Source: Zancudomyces culisetae (Eukaryota; Kickxellomycota; Harpellomycetes; Harpellales; Legeriomycetaceae). Taken from it: a DNA stretch of 41,751 bases. Under the pieces are notes generated by a model. The model was given only the letters and a program-made list of their open reading frames with translations, ran no database searches and had not been told where the DNA came from. Location: contig LSSK01001024.1 of assembly GCA_001969505.1 (NCBI GenBank), positions 1 through 41,751 of the forward strand, in the 5' to 3' direction. Position numbers and translations under genes: made by a program. This document shows, piece after piece, positions 10,315-21,810 of this stretch. Every line of letters starts with the position of its first letter. Within the stretch, counting starts at the first letter, position 1.

Positions 10315-11570
10315 TCCAAAAATGGATAAAGCGCACTTTACCTACCAAAGTACTAGGCGGTATTTTCTAGTCAAGATGAGTTTATTTATATTCATTAAAC
10401 TTTTTGTTACTTTTGACAAGGTTTTGGTATACCCCGTTTCTAGCAGCTTTGTTTATTTTTGTTTGTTTTTTAACCCTATCTCACTGCATTTTGCCTAACA
10501 TGAATTCCGATAATAGAATGTTGGAGGTTTGTGATTATTATTCCTGAAAAGTACAAAATACAGATAAAATAATGACTAGCTTTTCCTACCTTTTTAGTTG
10601 ATAAGGTGTCGATATTAATGCTTTTTTTTTGCTACTTGCTGTTCAAAAAATAGATAGGGTATAACCAATTTCATATCAGCATGCTTATCCCTGTACCTCG
10701 TGCAAGCGTGAGCTGATTGATGAGGAGGTGGTGATATTTTTAATTTTACACAGCGCAGACATAAAGAGGTTTAGTGGTAAACCTTACCAACATTATTGCA
10801 AAGGCTTTGTCTTTTTGTTGTCCTGCATTAGCTACCTGTGCCTAAATTACGAGTTTTAACTTGGGTGGCTGAGAGAGGAGAGATGATGTTGTATTGTAAC
10901 CATATTGCCTAGTTCGATGCTCATTAATTTAAACGCGGGCCAAAAGTACATCAAAGCTTTTTATTTTTGGCAAACGGGGGGGGGGGGGAAGAACCGATAA
11001 GACTGCCACAGCGAAATGAGTTTGCAATTTTAGGATTGGCGCTACGCTTACTGTAAAAAAAGTACACCAAGTCGAATTAAGGTGCTGCGAATTTTAAGTC
11101 AAAAATTGGCGATTGGGTTTTATGTTTTGGGCATCCTAGGCGGATTTCAAAATGAAATAGAATTTGCAACACACTAGAAAACAGCGAACCAAATGAAGGT
11201 AGATTTTGATTAGGTGGAGCAATTTGGTGTGGTTAATTTGAAATTTACCATAAATTTTCATTGTTCAGTGAGAAAACAAAACGAAAATTGTCTGGATATT
11301 CAAAATTAGTGTTTTTTTTTTCTTTTTTCGTAGCCCAAATATTCTAGGACACTTTGTTGAGCTTGGTCTTACATTTTTGCAAAAATAATACCCTCCTCCA
11401 AAAGCAACCCAGTGCAAAATAAAAGAACCAGCATTGGATTTCCAAGATAAACATTCTTTAGGCTCATCACACTAATCCAAAGACAAATAATAAACGATTG
11501 AGCAAATAGAGGAGCAGAACAAAAAGATTAAAGCAGGATAATAGGACACTTGTACGGCGAAGGCACAAAG
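10315..11570. other. Intergenic region upstream of USO1, with an isolated CxxC-bearing open exon
   Basis: Some 1.25 kb without a long gene. A G13 run sits at 10976–10988. After a CAG acceptor at 10679, positions 10680–10859 stay open for 59 codons to a TAA, starting HAYPCTSCKRELIDEE. This could be the last exon of a small gene beginning near an ATG at 10500, but I could not build a convincing model. The remainder is AT-rich and presumably holds the USO1 promoter. Confidence 0.45.
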
Positions 11571-14291
11571 ATGAACTTTTTATCAAGACAATACAATGCA
11601 CTGGTTGGCGAAGCGCAAAGTCAACAACAGACGCCCAGGGATACCATCCAGCGATTGGCAAATAGAATCGACACATCTACCTTGCCACAAGATAGGAAGG
11701 CAGCAGTGCTAGGGCTTAAGGGCTTGTCTAAAGAGTATAAGGAAATTGTAGGAGAAGAGGCTCTTGACAATCTGCTGCTTACTCTAAGTGACGATATTGA
11801 GGATTCCAGCATGGTAAAAGTGGTGTTGGAAACGCTGAATAATTTGTGTGAGTCAAGTTCAAAGGATCAACCAAACGAAATTGCAGCTATACACGCGCGA
11901 AGAATCATAGAAAGTGAAAATCATATTGGAGTGCTTCTCGAATTAGTAGGAAATTCAGACTTTTATGTCAGGTATAATGCGTTACAACAGCTAGAAATAT
12001 TGCTCGTGCACGGTGGAGAGCTTTTACTTTCCAAAATATTGGTATCGCCTACAGGGGTAGGAAGACTCGTTGATTTGTTGTCTGACTCAAGAGAAATAGT
12101 AAGAAACGAAGGAATCCAATTACTCATATCAATGACCCAGAAAAACTCCGAGATTCAAAAAATAGTGGCATTCGAAAATGCGTTTGATAAAATATTCGCA
12201 ATTATCCAGGAGGAAGGTGGAGTCGGGGGAAATATTATTATTCAAGACTGTCTTCAGCTATTGCATAATCTTCTGGGCTACAACGTATCAAATCAAAACT
12301 TTTTCAGAGAAACATCGTGTATTCAGAAGCTTACGCCGCTACTACAATATGATCCAAGTGAAAAGGAGTTGGCGGGTTATGTAGAAGAGGAAAGCACTTG
12401 GAAAGACCAAGAAATAAGGAATATGATAACGATTTTGGATATAGTTAGAATGCTGGTGAGACCAGGGAATATCAATACAGAAAACAACCAGAAAGTCATG
12501 CAACAATGTGGAGTGATTTCGCCGCTCCTACAACACGCACTTTCAGTTGAAGTTCCTAATGCCATTAGGGCACAGGCGCTGTGCACTGTCGGAGATATTA
12601 TTCGTGGGAACAGTGACAATCAGCAACTGTTTCAAAGAATACTAATTACCGGAACAGCGGACGATGATGAGGACGGAGGTGTGGAAAACACTAAAATGGT
12701 TCCCGAGCCAGCAGTCTTGGTGATAGCCAGAATAGCAGTAGGTACATGTCCACACGAAGTTTCAGCAGATACATATGACATAGTGCGTGCTTCAGCAAAC
12801 TACTTGGTGAGATCGTATCTGGAAGACAACTTTGATGCCAAGTTGGCGATTGCAGCAACGTTTAACCCGCCGCCTCAGAGCGAAGATGGGAGCCAGGAAA
12901 GCCATCAGTCAATAGGTAGTTTGTTGGTTTCAGTAATGACAATGCCACTGACAACTGACCGACAGGAGGTAATGCGCGTTTGGCATGCTGCGAACTTATT
13001 TTCGCTGCTTTTGCACAACAACGACGTTATAAAGCAACTTGCACTGAAGGTAGTGGTTACTGGTGATGACCAAAACTCAGTAATATCGCTTCTGCAGGCA
13101 TTGGCTAATCAGGCCACTTTTTTCTCCCAGCACCGCGGCCGGGATTCCAAGACTACCATTTCACCAGAGTCGGTGCTCTTGGTGGCGCTTCTTTCTGCTT
13201 TGAGTGTTTGGATGTACAACAGCCCACCAAGCGTTTCCCAGTTTTTACAAAGTAAATCCAACTGTTTGTTCATAGTTGAACTTATTTCCTCCCAACCATC
13301 AGCTGCAAACAACGAGAACAGCCATATATTTGTGGAGCGTGGTATAGGCTGCTTTTTGTTGGGGCTTTTATACGAGCTGAACGGAAATGATGGATCTATT
13401 TCTTCTGAGGAGCTGCATCTTCTTTTCCACAAACGGATTGGTATTGATCAGATGCTCTTTTGTCTTTCCAAACTCAACGACTCGCATGAGCTACACTCTG
13501 CCTCCTCAATGTTTAATCCAGTTGTCGCCATGGATATAGGTATCCATATTGATTCCTGTTTTGCAGACATATTTCGCTCCCACTATGGCTATCTACGTAC
13601 TGTACTGAAACAGAAACCCAATGCCCTTGATTTGCAAAAGAGTATGGCAAGGCAGCTACATGTACCAGGAAATACTGCCTCTTTAGTCCCTTCTAGAGGC
13701 CCTTCTCCCGCTATGGATTCCACCATATCTCCCGAACATTTTTCCAATTCTGTCCCTAAATCCGACTATGACAAGCTTATGGCTGACTTGGAATCCACCA
13801 AATCTCAACTGAATGATGCTTTATCTCAACTGAAACAACAGAAAGAACAACAACAACAACAGCCTTCGCCTGTTTCCCTTCGGGATACTGATCCGGCTGC
13901 TGATAAGATCCTGACCACTAAATTGGATTCTGCAAATAACTCTATCTTGGAACTTCAATCCACTATTGCATCCAATAATGCGCTCATTAAAGAGTTAAAT
14001 ATCGAACTCACCCAGCTAAAATCCGAAAACTCTGAAATGTCCTCCAAGATCTCCACATTGACCGCCGACCTGAACCTTTTATCGGTAAAGAAAGAAGAAC
14101 CTGCTGCAGATTCTGAAACCACAATCGACCGCATTAATGAGCTAGAAAAGGAACAGGAAGATTTGTTGGTATTACTTGCCGATCAAGACGCCACATTAAA
14201 ACTTTATAGGTCCAAGCTAAGGTCCTACGGTGAAGATATTCCTCCTTCCGACAATGATGACGATGACGATGACTTTGACGATGAGGAATAA
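11571..14291 (+). CDS. USO1: Vesicle tethering factor Uso1/p115
   Basis: Golgi tether that captures COPII/COPI vesicles and promotes SNARE assembly downstream of Rab1/Ypt1. It is an intronless 906-aa protein starting MNFLSRQYNALVG, the typical p115 N-terminus; the in-frame codons just upstream lack another ATG. The globular armadillo-repeat head spans residues about 1–690, with family signatures such as LGLKGLSKEYKEIVGEEAL, FYVRYNALQQLEILL, VGRLVDLLSDSREIVRNEG and a later WHAANLFSLLLHNN segment. A Pro/Ser linker follows. A coiled coil covers about 730–875, interrupted by a Gln run. The last residues form an acidic tail (DNDDDDDDFDDEE), as in other p115 proteins. The coiled coil is much shorter than in yeast Uso1 and closer to animal p115. 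Codon usage becomes more C/T-rich toward the 3' end. Confidence 0.95.
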   Translation: MNFLSRQYNALVGEAQSQQQTPRDTIQRLANRIDTSTLPQDRKAAVLGLKGLSKEYKEIVGEEALDNLLLTLSDDIEDSSMVKVVLETLNNLCESSSKDQPNEIAAIHARRIIESENHIGVLLELVGNSDFYVRYNALQQLEILLVHGGELLLSKILVSPTGVGRLVDLLSDSREIVRNEGIQLLISMTQKNSEIQKIVAFENAFDKIFAIIQEEGGVGGNIIIQDCLQLLHNLLGYNVSNQNFFRETSCIQKLTPLLQYDPSEKELAGYVEEESTWKDQEIRNMITILDIVRMLVRPGNINTENNQKVMQQCGVISPLLQHALSVEVPNAIRAQALCTVGDIIRGNSDNQQLFQRILITGTADDDEDGGVENTKMVPEPAVLVIARIAVGTCPHEVSADTYDIVRASANYLVRSYLEDNFDAKLAIAATFNPPPQSEDGSQESHQSIGSLLVSVMTMPLTTDRQEVMRVWHAANLFSLLLHNNDVIKQLALKVVVTGDDQNSVISLLQALANQATFFSQHRGRDSKTTISPESVLLVALLSALSVWMYNSPPSVSQFLQSKSNCLFIVELISSQPSAANNENSHIFVERGIGCFLLGLLYELNGNDGSISSEELHLLFHKRIGIDQMLFCLSKLNDSHELHSASSMFNPVVAMDIGIHIDSCFADIFRSHYGYLRTVLKQKPNALDLQKSMARQLHVPGNTASLVPSRGPSPAMDSTISPEHFSNSVPKSDYDKLMADLESTKSQLNDALSQLKQQKEQQQQQPSPVSLRDTDPAADKILTTKLDSANNSILELQSTIASNNALIKELNIELTQLKSENSEMSSKISTLTADLNLLSVKKEEPAADSETTIDRINELEKEQEDLLVLLADQDATLKLYRSKLRSYGEDIPPSDNDDDDDDFDDEE

Positions 14292-15154
14292 TTTCTTGCT
14301 TTTTTTTTTGCTCTTGAAATTTCGCCACTATAGTCACAGCTCAGTGTTTTCAGCTAAACAGACTTTGTTGACTTTTTTTTTGGATGGAATTTTTTGGTTA
14401 TTCCATATATTATATATACTATCCTCATTATCCCCCCTGCACATTTGTCAGTATTAGCTTCTCATATCTGTTTCATTTCTACATAAACATCATTTTTTTA
14501 ACTATTTGGAATTTATCCCCATTCCAAACCCAGCCTTTAAACATCCCTTATGTAAGAGTAGGGGATAGGTATTTGACGAATACAAATTGCCATGCGTTTT
14601 TTTTAACGCCTTTTTCAGCCTAATTTTCCTGGTTCCAGGGTTTAATTGGGTTTAGCAATATCACTGTTTTAAGAGAGTTAATAATCGTTGGTAAAGAGCC
14701 AAATTCAAAGTCGGCCTTTAATTAATTTAATTTAATTTGTGCACCCTTGAAAAGGCACGCCTATTTAAAGGATTGTGATAATACGCAAGCATGACTCCAG
14801 TTATACTCTGGTTCGCCTAGTTAACTATACTTTCACCCACTACCATTCTATCCACTAGCCGAATCCACAAGTGCTATAAGAGCTAAGGTATAAGAGAAAG
14901 AAAATAGTTACATAACGGTTTCCAGTCTTGGTGGTTTTTATGGGTACGTCCCACATCGTTTTAGAAAGCTTTTTTTTTAAAAAAAAATTGTTGCTTAGTT
15001 AGTAGGGATAGATTCAAAGTTCGAGTATAAATTAAATTTCGATGAACTATGAAATCTCAATCCGAATCGACACTACAATAAGGCTGCATATAAAACAAAA
15101 AGCAAACAATAAAAGATATAGAATAACCAACGATATAATATTTGCGGTTGGAGA
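14292..15154. other. Intergenic region between USO1 and the NIPA-like gene
   Basis: An 860-bp AT-rich spacer with long T runs after the USO1 stop and a T/A mirror near 14970–14990. I see no coding content or RNA gene. It should include the USO1 terminator and the next gene's promoter. Confidence 0.55.
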
Positions 15155-17481
15155 ATGGACTGTGTTACGGGGTTTATAATAACGTCGGTTGGGTATGTTT
15201 TGATTGGGCTTGGCCAAGCTATCAGCCAACTTTCGGCGCGTCCAGAGAATTATTTTGAAAAAGATGGCCATCACAACAAAAAATCTGATTACAAATTGTC
15301 CAGTCAAGCTATAAACATAAAACAGCCCGGTATCGATGGTTTTAACAGATTCTCGGGCCACAAGGCTGAGGAGTATCAATTTGGTACTAGCAACATGCCA
15401 ACGGATGACCTACAGAAAAGAACATCCTGGAATAAGTATCCGAACAATTTCGACGAACACTCTGGAATAACCTTGCACAACAACTACCCACAGGTTTATA
15501 CATCTGAGGAAAGTCAAATTGCCGGGAAAAACGAAAAAAGCTACAATAGCTACAGTGGACACACCACTAACTCTACTGGTAGTCATTTTTTTTCTCTAAA
15601 CACCCATAGCTTGCCAGAAAAGCTACATTTTTTGAGTAAACGAGGCTTTGACGAAAGCCTAATCCAGCTAAGGCTTGGTTGGAAGAGCTATCTAGGAACA
15701 GTAATAAGTTTGGTGGGTGAACTTTTGGCCATTTCGATTGGGCTATTCTATTTCCCCATTGCGATTATTGTTCCGTTAAGTATTATTTCCATTATTTCTT
15801 TGTACATTTTCTACAACCTCATGAATCCCAACACTCGGACGCCAGTTAAAAGCTATGTTTATTCTTCAAGGTTGTACCAACGGTTAAATCACTACCTTGT
15901 GCGCGAACAACACGGATTAATTCAAACATTTAGAAATAGGACCATTGATTCAGAGTAAGTTTAGATCTCTTTTATATGAAAATTATTCTTTTTATTTTTT
16001 ATTTTTACTTCACCAAGTGGGGGGGGGGGTAGCTATGTTACTTGACCATAATGGTCATTTTTCATATACGACAGAGTATTGCTCGTGAAAGTGAGAGTAT
16101 CTGTGTGATGTAAGCTCTTCACACCTCAACATTATCATTACTAACTTCACATCCTGATATTAGATATAATAAAGTCAGTAAGAACGATCAACGAGTTATT
16201 TCTTCCTTGTTTCAGTCTATAATATACGCTCTTCTCGGTTCAATATTGGTATATATTGCATTTTACGACTTCAGAGCGCTAGATGAGGCCCAGATATTTT
16301 ACCAAAACTTGGGGACCAGCAGCACTGCTCTTGTTTTTATACCTACGACCATGTATCTTTTATCATTAATGCTTATAGTTTTTGCTGCTCGCAACTTTGA
16401 TCTTGGTATTTTCGGGACCTCGACTAAAAGTACGCCACTTATTCATGTATTTTTCTGACTCTATCAATCGCTTAAATTTCAAGTAAGGGTAACATTATAT
16501 ATATTGACTATTAATGTAGAAAGGGATTTGTTTATCAATGGATCAAGTGTTCGAGAGAAGCATCGCACAAAGAACTTCAAGATAACTCAAGCGATAAAAC
16601 AAAAGTTGTTCAATGTAGCTGGGTTTCCCCAGAGTCAAAAATCACCTTTATTGTTTAAGAGCGATATCCGCTCGTTTGTAATATACTCACTAGCAGCATC
16701 ACTGATCGGAGGATCCAGCTACATACTTTCGAAAATCATGTCGACATATTTTCTTGTTTCCTCTTCCAATTTTGCAGGAATACAGCGCGATAGCAATGGC
16801 ATGCCTCCAGTAGGTGATACATTAGGTGGTTCAACAGTTGCCCAAGCCTCAAGTAACCAGCAACTAACTCATCCCTTCAGCTTTCTTTTGATTTCCCTAA
16901 TGTCTTCGAGGGATTTTCATGGTTCGGGCGTAAATATCCCTGGTATCATCTCAACGGCTCAGCTAGAATCCTTGCATCTACATTCCAACACATACCACAG
17001 CCATTATGCTTGTCAGATTGTTGTTTTTGCTCTTGTGGTCTTAAACGCTGTTGGTATTGAATATTGTAAAAAAAAGGCGATGCTTTCTTTGTTTCGGTAT
17101 TATCAAGGCAATTCATCAGCACTAGGAAAGATTAATGGCACAAATACTAATTCTGGTTTTGGTTTGGATCACGAAAAGCTAAGGAATTTTATGCTTTATT
17201 CGATCATTACCTTTTTATCATTTGTGTACTTTTTCACTGTTCCTTTGGTCATTATCATTGACTGTGCTATTTTCAATCAGTTTGGAAGCAGCCAGTTCAC
17301 CCGATCCGAGTTTTCATCATCATCCCTGTTCTCCATCTTTCCTATCAGAAACTCGCATCTTTTTTCTGCTCTTTTCGTCATAATGTCATGCTCTTCATTT
17401 AGTTTTATGATAAGAAGCTTGTCTCAGATCATGAAACTGGCAAACGTTGAAAATAGCGATAATTCTAGTAAATTAGATTGA
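15155..17481 (+). CDS. NIPA-like (DUF803) membrane transporter with large insertion
   Basis: Predicted multi-pass membrane protein of the NIPA/Mg transporter family (drug/metabolite transporter fold). Exons 15155–15954, 16164–16429 and 16520–17481 join in frame (donors GTAAGT and GTACGC; acceptors TATTAG and ATGTAG) to give 675 aa. Helix 1 (residues about 4–25, GFIITSVGYVLIGLG) is followed by about 145 hydrophilic residues. Then come GTVISLVGELLAISIGLF and IIVPLSIISIISLYIF, which resemble the NIPA LGELxNF/APLG segments. Later helices include IIYALLGSILVYIAFY, VIYSLAASLIGGSSYIL, CQIVVFALVVLNAVGIEY and two more near the C-terminus. The order fits a nine-helix NIPA protein, but canonical motifs are diverged and the first loop is unusually long. 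Substrate is not predictable from sequence; magnesium is the family guess. Confidence 0.7.
16019..16029 (+). repeat. Poly-G tract (G11)
   Basis: Eleven consecutive G inside intron 1 of the NIPA-like gene, striking in an AT-rich context. Confidence 0.9.
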
Positions 17482-18462
17482 TTTTTTTTTGTGTATATAA
17501 TACAGTTAAAAGTATATCTTTACACTTGTATGTAGCCACTAGTCGAAGTATAAAACTAACAACAACAACAGCAATGACGACTCCGCTACAAAAAAAGAGG
17601 CCAGGTTTGAATACCTTGAGCATTGAGATAACTCATTTTCCGTATCTATACGCACAACTGATACTCTAATTATAGAGTCATTGCTCTTTCCTTTTTCTTC
17701 ACCTAAAAACATTAGTATGGTGTCTAAACCATCATTTTTTTTTTTGAAAGGTTGGCTGTTTCAAAAAAGTCGAAATGCTGTTAATACTGTGGCTTGAGTG
17801 TGGTGTATTATATCAATCGTGCTTTCTTTATCTCGTAATCGGAATTATTTACCTAGTCTTAATTTTGGATATTATATTTTGTGCATTTGACACAAGCTGC
17901 CTAAATCCAATGTTGATTGGGTAGGGTAGAGGTAAAGGTAATGAATGGTATGAGTAAAATTCACAGAATATTTTGTGAATTGATACTACTCTTGATTGCT
18001 TGTCTTTAACTAGTGTACATCATCACTTCCCCGCTAAAGACCAGATTTGGTATAGCATTTCTGACTGTGCTTCTAAATAAGATACACTCCAACATTGAAG
18101 TAAAGTGACATTGAAAGCTGTCATTTAGAGAATTTACATCACATGTCTAGGTTGAATAGTGCGACTCTCGCTTTTAACACAGATGCAATCTCTATCCATG
18201 AACTCGATTCAATTTTTTCAATCAAGTTATAAACAGTGTTTTTTAATACTTTAGGATATGATAGCCCTTTAAACTCTTGTAAACTGAAACATCTAGACTA
18301 GTATATAAACCTGACCACATCGAAGATTTTGTTTTACTTTGTTTCCAGATACAAGCTTCTATTCCGTTTCTCTTATATTTTTGAATTTTCAACATAAGCT
18401 TTGCGACATTCAAGCGACGTTAAATCGCTATCAAAACCCAGACATACAAATACGCTGAAACT
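17482..18462. other. Intergenic region upstream of the orphan secreted-protein gene
   Basis: Nearly 1 kb without a recognisable gene. A short open stretch just after the NIPA-like stop looks like chance. The last 150 bp carry TATA-like and CT-rich sequence and are probably the promoter of the next gene. Confidence 0.5.
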
Positions 18463-20853
18463 ATGCTGCGATATAAAATTATTCTTTTAAGTCTTTACAC
18501 CGCGTTTGCAGTTGAAACAACCATTTCAAGTACGCAAACCACTCCGATAACGGCTTCGCAAGTCACTACCGAAGCTGGTGACAACTTGAATTTCTTTTCT
18601 CAGAGAAAATTGCAACTAATTCTAGAAGATGGTAGCGATATTGGCTTTTATTTGAGAATAAATGGAAATAAAACAAAACTTGTTAACAGGATTGCTAAGA
18701 AGGTCAGCTACAATAATTACAATAAAAAGGTTCACCATTTCTACCAAAAGGATAGTGATGATGGTAACATTGGCAGCAGCATCACTGAACCAACAGGCAA
18801 TTTAAAGAAATTGGAAATGGACGAGAGTATGCCGGTGTATTTTAGTTCTGAAAGGCAGCTCGATGGGTTTGTATCTGTGAGAACAAAAACCATTACTATC
18901 ACACAAATTGACGAATCTATACACCCCAACACAGAGAAAATAGAAGCACAGCCATCAGAAACTTTCACTAGTGATACTATCCCACAACAAACTATGGAAA
19001 ATATAAGTTCAAAAGCAAGCTCAGTCTCGTCTATACATAAAACTGACTACACTGGAACTGATCAGAATGCATCGCAAAACCAGTCAGAGTATGAAATGAC
19101 AACTACACATACATTACAAACAACCAGTTATTCAGAAGCTACGGATATATCTAGTATAACCTATAATACATACACAGGTTCATATGTTGTGGACAACGCC
19201 CCTAGCAATGTTGAGGTCGATCATGAGAAATATTCTAATGGAAAAACTGTCAATAACAATCAGAACAATATCAGCGGAGATGCGGAAATCAACAATGTTA
19301 TTCAAGTCACAGAGCTGGATCATTCTGAAACGCAACCAGGTACCAAGACCAAAACAAAGCTAGAAAACGAAACACAAACACAAACAGAAATGAATTTAAA
19401 TTTAGATTCAGAATCAGGAACTCCAACATACACCACTGTGTACACTCAAACTGGTATTAACCAGATACACCCTTTTCACACCGACCAGCAAACTGAAGGA
19501 AAGCCTCAGACTTACATCAGTTTGGTTTTATCCAACGAACAACTTGAGCAACTAAAAAATAATAACCCCGTTGTAATTCGCGTCGTAGCCTATGGTATAC
19601 CTACACAATCAAACAGATACATCTATGATGATACATACATAGCCAATAGTAGTATCGACTCAAAAGATAATTTCTACGAAGCTTTATCCACTGAAGCACC
19701 ACTAAATAAGCGCCAGTACTATGACCATAATGAAGAGCAAAACCACATTCCTGCCTACAAAACAGAGTATCTTCCCGAAGACCCTAACCAAGATGGGTTG
19801 ATATATTTTGAAAACAACGAGAAATCGCTAAGTAGAGACGATACAAACAACGATAGAAATGGGTTTTACATTCTAGAAACCAATAAAACAGCTATTGGGT
19901 ATAGTGAAAGCCTTAATAGAAATAGAATGGAATATAACGAGAGCAACAAAAAGATAATTAGCGCTGTAATGAAATACAAGCAAAAGTATACTGGCTTGGC
20001 ATCGGTAACTAATAGAAACAGATATAGCGAGCACGTCAATCGACCAAACATGTTTAGATACAGCAACTATCATAACAACAATTATCACAACAACAATTAT
20101 GGTATGGGCACAATCGGAAGAAATCGTGAGATACAGTACTTCACAAGAAACGTCCCTACAAAGACCTTTATGAATTACTATTCAGCGTCAAAGCCACATT
20201 TCTCACTGGTCACACCCACTCCTACAGAGAGATCAGAAGATGGATACGACTTCCAAGATTACCAAAGCACATATGCCACAAAAGATGATAGGAGCTACTA
20301 CCCCACAGATGCATTTATGTGGCACCCCCAGTATTTATCGTCTGATACCTCTTCATCAAGTAGTGCAGAAATAAAATATGGCAACTATTACCATTTATAT
20401 ACTCGCATCACAGCAGAAAAGCAGTTGTACGTGTCACCTTTAAATAAACCAACTAATAGTGAGGAGAACTTGGAGAAAAACTTGAAAAAGGGGGAAGAAG
20501 ATGAAGATGAAGAAGAGGAGAACGCTGCTATTAATAATGATCTCGACGTTTCAAACGCAACTCTCAACATTTCAAATGCGTATACGCACAACAATTCTAG
20601 GACCAACAATAATACAAACATGTATTATAATTATTACATGGTCAATGGAAACAACTTTACTAACGTGGACACAGGAACAGAGAATGACAATAACTATGGT
20701 TATGACCACACCCGAGAAGATATTGCAAACCGTGGTGAGGGCTCCAATTCAACAGCCAAAGCAGAACCAGTAAATGCGGAATATTATAATGTTAACAAAA
20801 AAACACTTTTTGAAAAGCTGAGCAAACTACTTGCGTTGATGTTTGATAACTAG
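18463..20853 (+). CDS. Orphan secreted protein rich in Asn, Ser, Thr and Tyr
   Basis: Intronless 796-aa protein that I do not recognise. The N-terminus (MLRYKIILLSLYTAFAVE) is a good secretion signal with cleavage near residue 17. Two short segments look folded rather than low-complexity: about 30–70 (FFSQRKLQLILEDGSDIGFY) and about 348–375 (YISLVLSNEQLEQLKN, then PVVIRVVAYG). Between and after them lie repeats of polar residues, many N-x-S/T sites, a dibasic KR before QYYDHNEE near residue 416 that could be a Kex2-type site, Tyr/Asn-rich stretches (YHNNNYHNNNY), and an acidic run (EEDEDEEEE) near 680. There is no transmembrane helix or clear GPI signal at the C-terminus. It may be a wall, adhesive or spore-surface protein; that is inference from composition only. 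Confidence 0.85.
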   Translation: MLRYKIILLSLYTAFAVETTISSTQTTPITASQVTTEAGDNLNFFSQRKLQLILEDGSDIGFYLRINGNKTKLVNRIAKKVSYNNYNKKVHHFYQKDSDDGNIGSSITEPTGNLKKLEMDESMPVYFSSERQLDGFVSVRTKTITITQIDESIHPNTEKIEAQPSETFTSDTIPQQTMENISSKASSVSSIHKTDYTGTDQNASQNQSEYEMTTTHTLQTTSYSEATDISSITYNTYTGSYVVDNAPSNVEVDHEKYSNGKTVNNNQNNISGDAEINNVIQVTELDHSETQPGTKTKTKLENETQTQTEMNLNLDSESGTPTYTTVYTQTGINQIHPFHTDQQTEGKPQTYISLVLSNEQLEQLKNNNPVVIRVVAYGIPTQSNRYIYDDTYIANSSIDSKDNFYEALSTEAPLNKRQYYDHNEEQNHIPAYKTEYLPEDPNQDGLIYFENNEKSLSRDDTNNDRNGFYILETNKTAIGYSESLNRNRMEYNESNKKIISAVMKYKQKYTGLASVTNRNRYSEHVNRPNMFRYSNYHNNNYHNNNYGMGTIGRNREIQYFTRNVPTKTFMNYYSASKPHFSLVTPTPTERSEDGYDFQDYQSTYATKDDRSYYPTDAFMWHPQYLSSDTSSSSSAEIKYGNYYHLYTRITAEKQLYVSPLNKPTNSEENLEKNLKKGEEDEDEEEENAAINNDLDVSNATLNISNAYTHNNSRTNNNTNMYYNYYMVNGNNFTNVDTGTENDNNYGYDHTREDIANRGEGSNSTAKAEPVNAEYYNVNKKTLFEKLSKLLALMFDN

Positions 20854-21810
20854 CTTTTATGCAACTTTCTTTACTAGCTATTCTTTATTCTTTATTCTTC
20901 ATACTTCATACTGATGTTTTGTGATTTTGTGATTTTGTGACTTTTGGCCTTATGGGTTGATGACAATATATAAAAATAAATATCCCAAAACACCACTGTA
21001 CTCCCTTTTTTATGGGAGAAAGAAAGTAAAAGCGAAAGATAGTCAAAAAGTGGACAGTATGTAAGAGAAAGTAAGTAAAGATAGGTTAGTGCAAGGCACT
21101 TACCTGCTTTATATACAGAATGTGAGGCTTTTGTTTGTCTAGAACAGCAAGTTTTTGCTCTTCTTTTTTTCTTGGGCTCCTGTTTAAAGCTATACGAATA
21201 GCTAATTGTGACATACAGATGCGTACACAACCAGTAGGTGATGCAGTTTTTATTTCATTGTCGCTAACAATGGCTGTTGAGAAAATCTGATGTTGAGATG
21301 ACCCAGCTTGATGTTGCTGGGAAACTAAATCATTTAAAAACCTGAACACGATGTTAAGCTCCAAAATAAAAAGCAACGTAAAAACAACTTAAAAACCAAA
21401 CAAATTGCAATCTCCAATTTCCAATTTCTGAAATGCTGCATTTTTTTTAGGGGGAGGGAGCTGAGAGTTATCATCAATTTTAAACGGGTCTGGCCAATGA
21501 ATGGATGACCCAGTAAAGCTGAAAAGTCCGTAAAAGTAGACACTGACCATAAATATTACAAGAATGTTTTGTTACTGTTTGAACTTTTTTTTTTTGCTTT
21601 GGGGAATTAGAAAAAACGCAAAACTCTAGTAAAATCCAGAGTTTAAAGTGAGAACCTAGGACTAGAATGTGAAGTAAGCCGCATCAATTCTTCTAAAGCT
21701 TTAACGGACCACATACACCGATACAAAGGGTAGGTATTGTAGCCTAACGAACTGAGTATGAATTTTTAACAGGGATGCGAAAGAGAGGAATGAATAAAGT
21801 GTATTTGTAA
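20854..21810. other. Spacer between the orphan secreted-protein gene and the Mdm1-like gene
   Basis: Holds short direct repeats near 20878–20943 (units like TTCTTTAT and GATTTTGT) and a tentative minus-strand gene described separately. The last 260 bp should be the promoter of the Mdm1-like gene. Confidence 0.5.
21104..21550 (-). CDS. Tentative small multi-exon gene, unrecognised
   Basis: Possible exon 1 runs 21550–21402 (MVSVYFYGLFSFTGSSIHWP…, to phase 2). After a 60-nt intron with a poor donor (GTTTGG), exon 2 runs 21341–21104 (LNDLVSQQHQAGSS…, VSDNEIKTASPTGCVRI…, LDKQKPHILYIKQ), ending on a strong donor, CAG|GTAAG. A third exon between about 20900 and 21070 cannot be fixed. The second frame of exon 1 is also open, which weakens the model. 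The position fits a compact gene, convergent with the secreted-protein gene and divergent from the Mdm1-like gene. I do not recognise the product. Confidence 0.3.
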
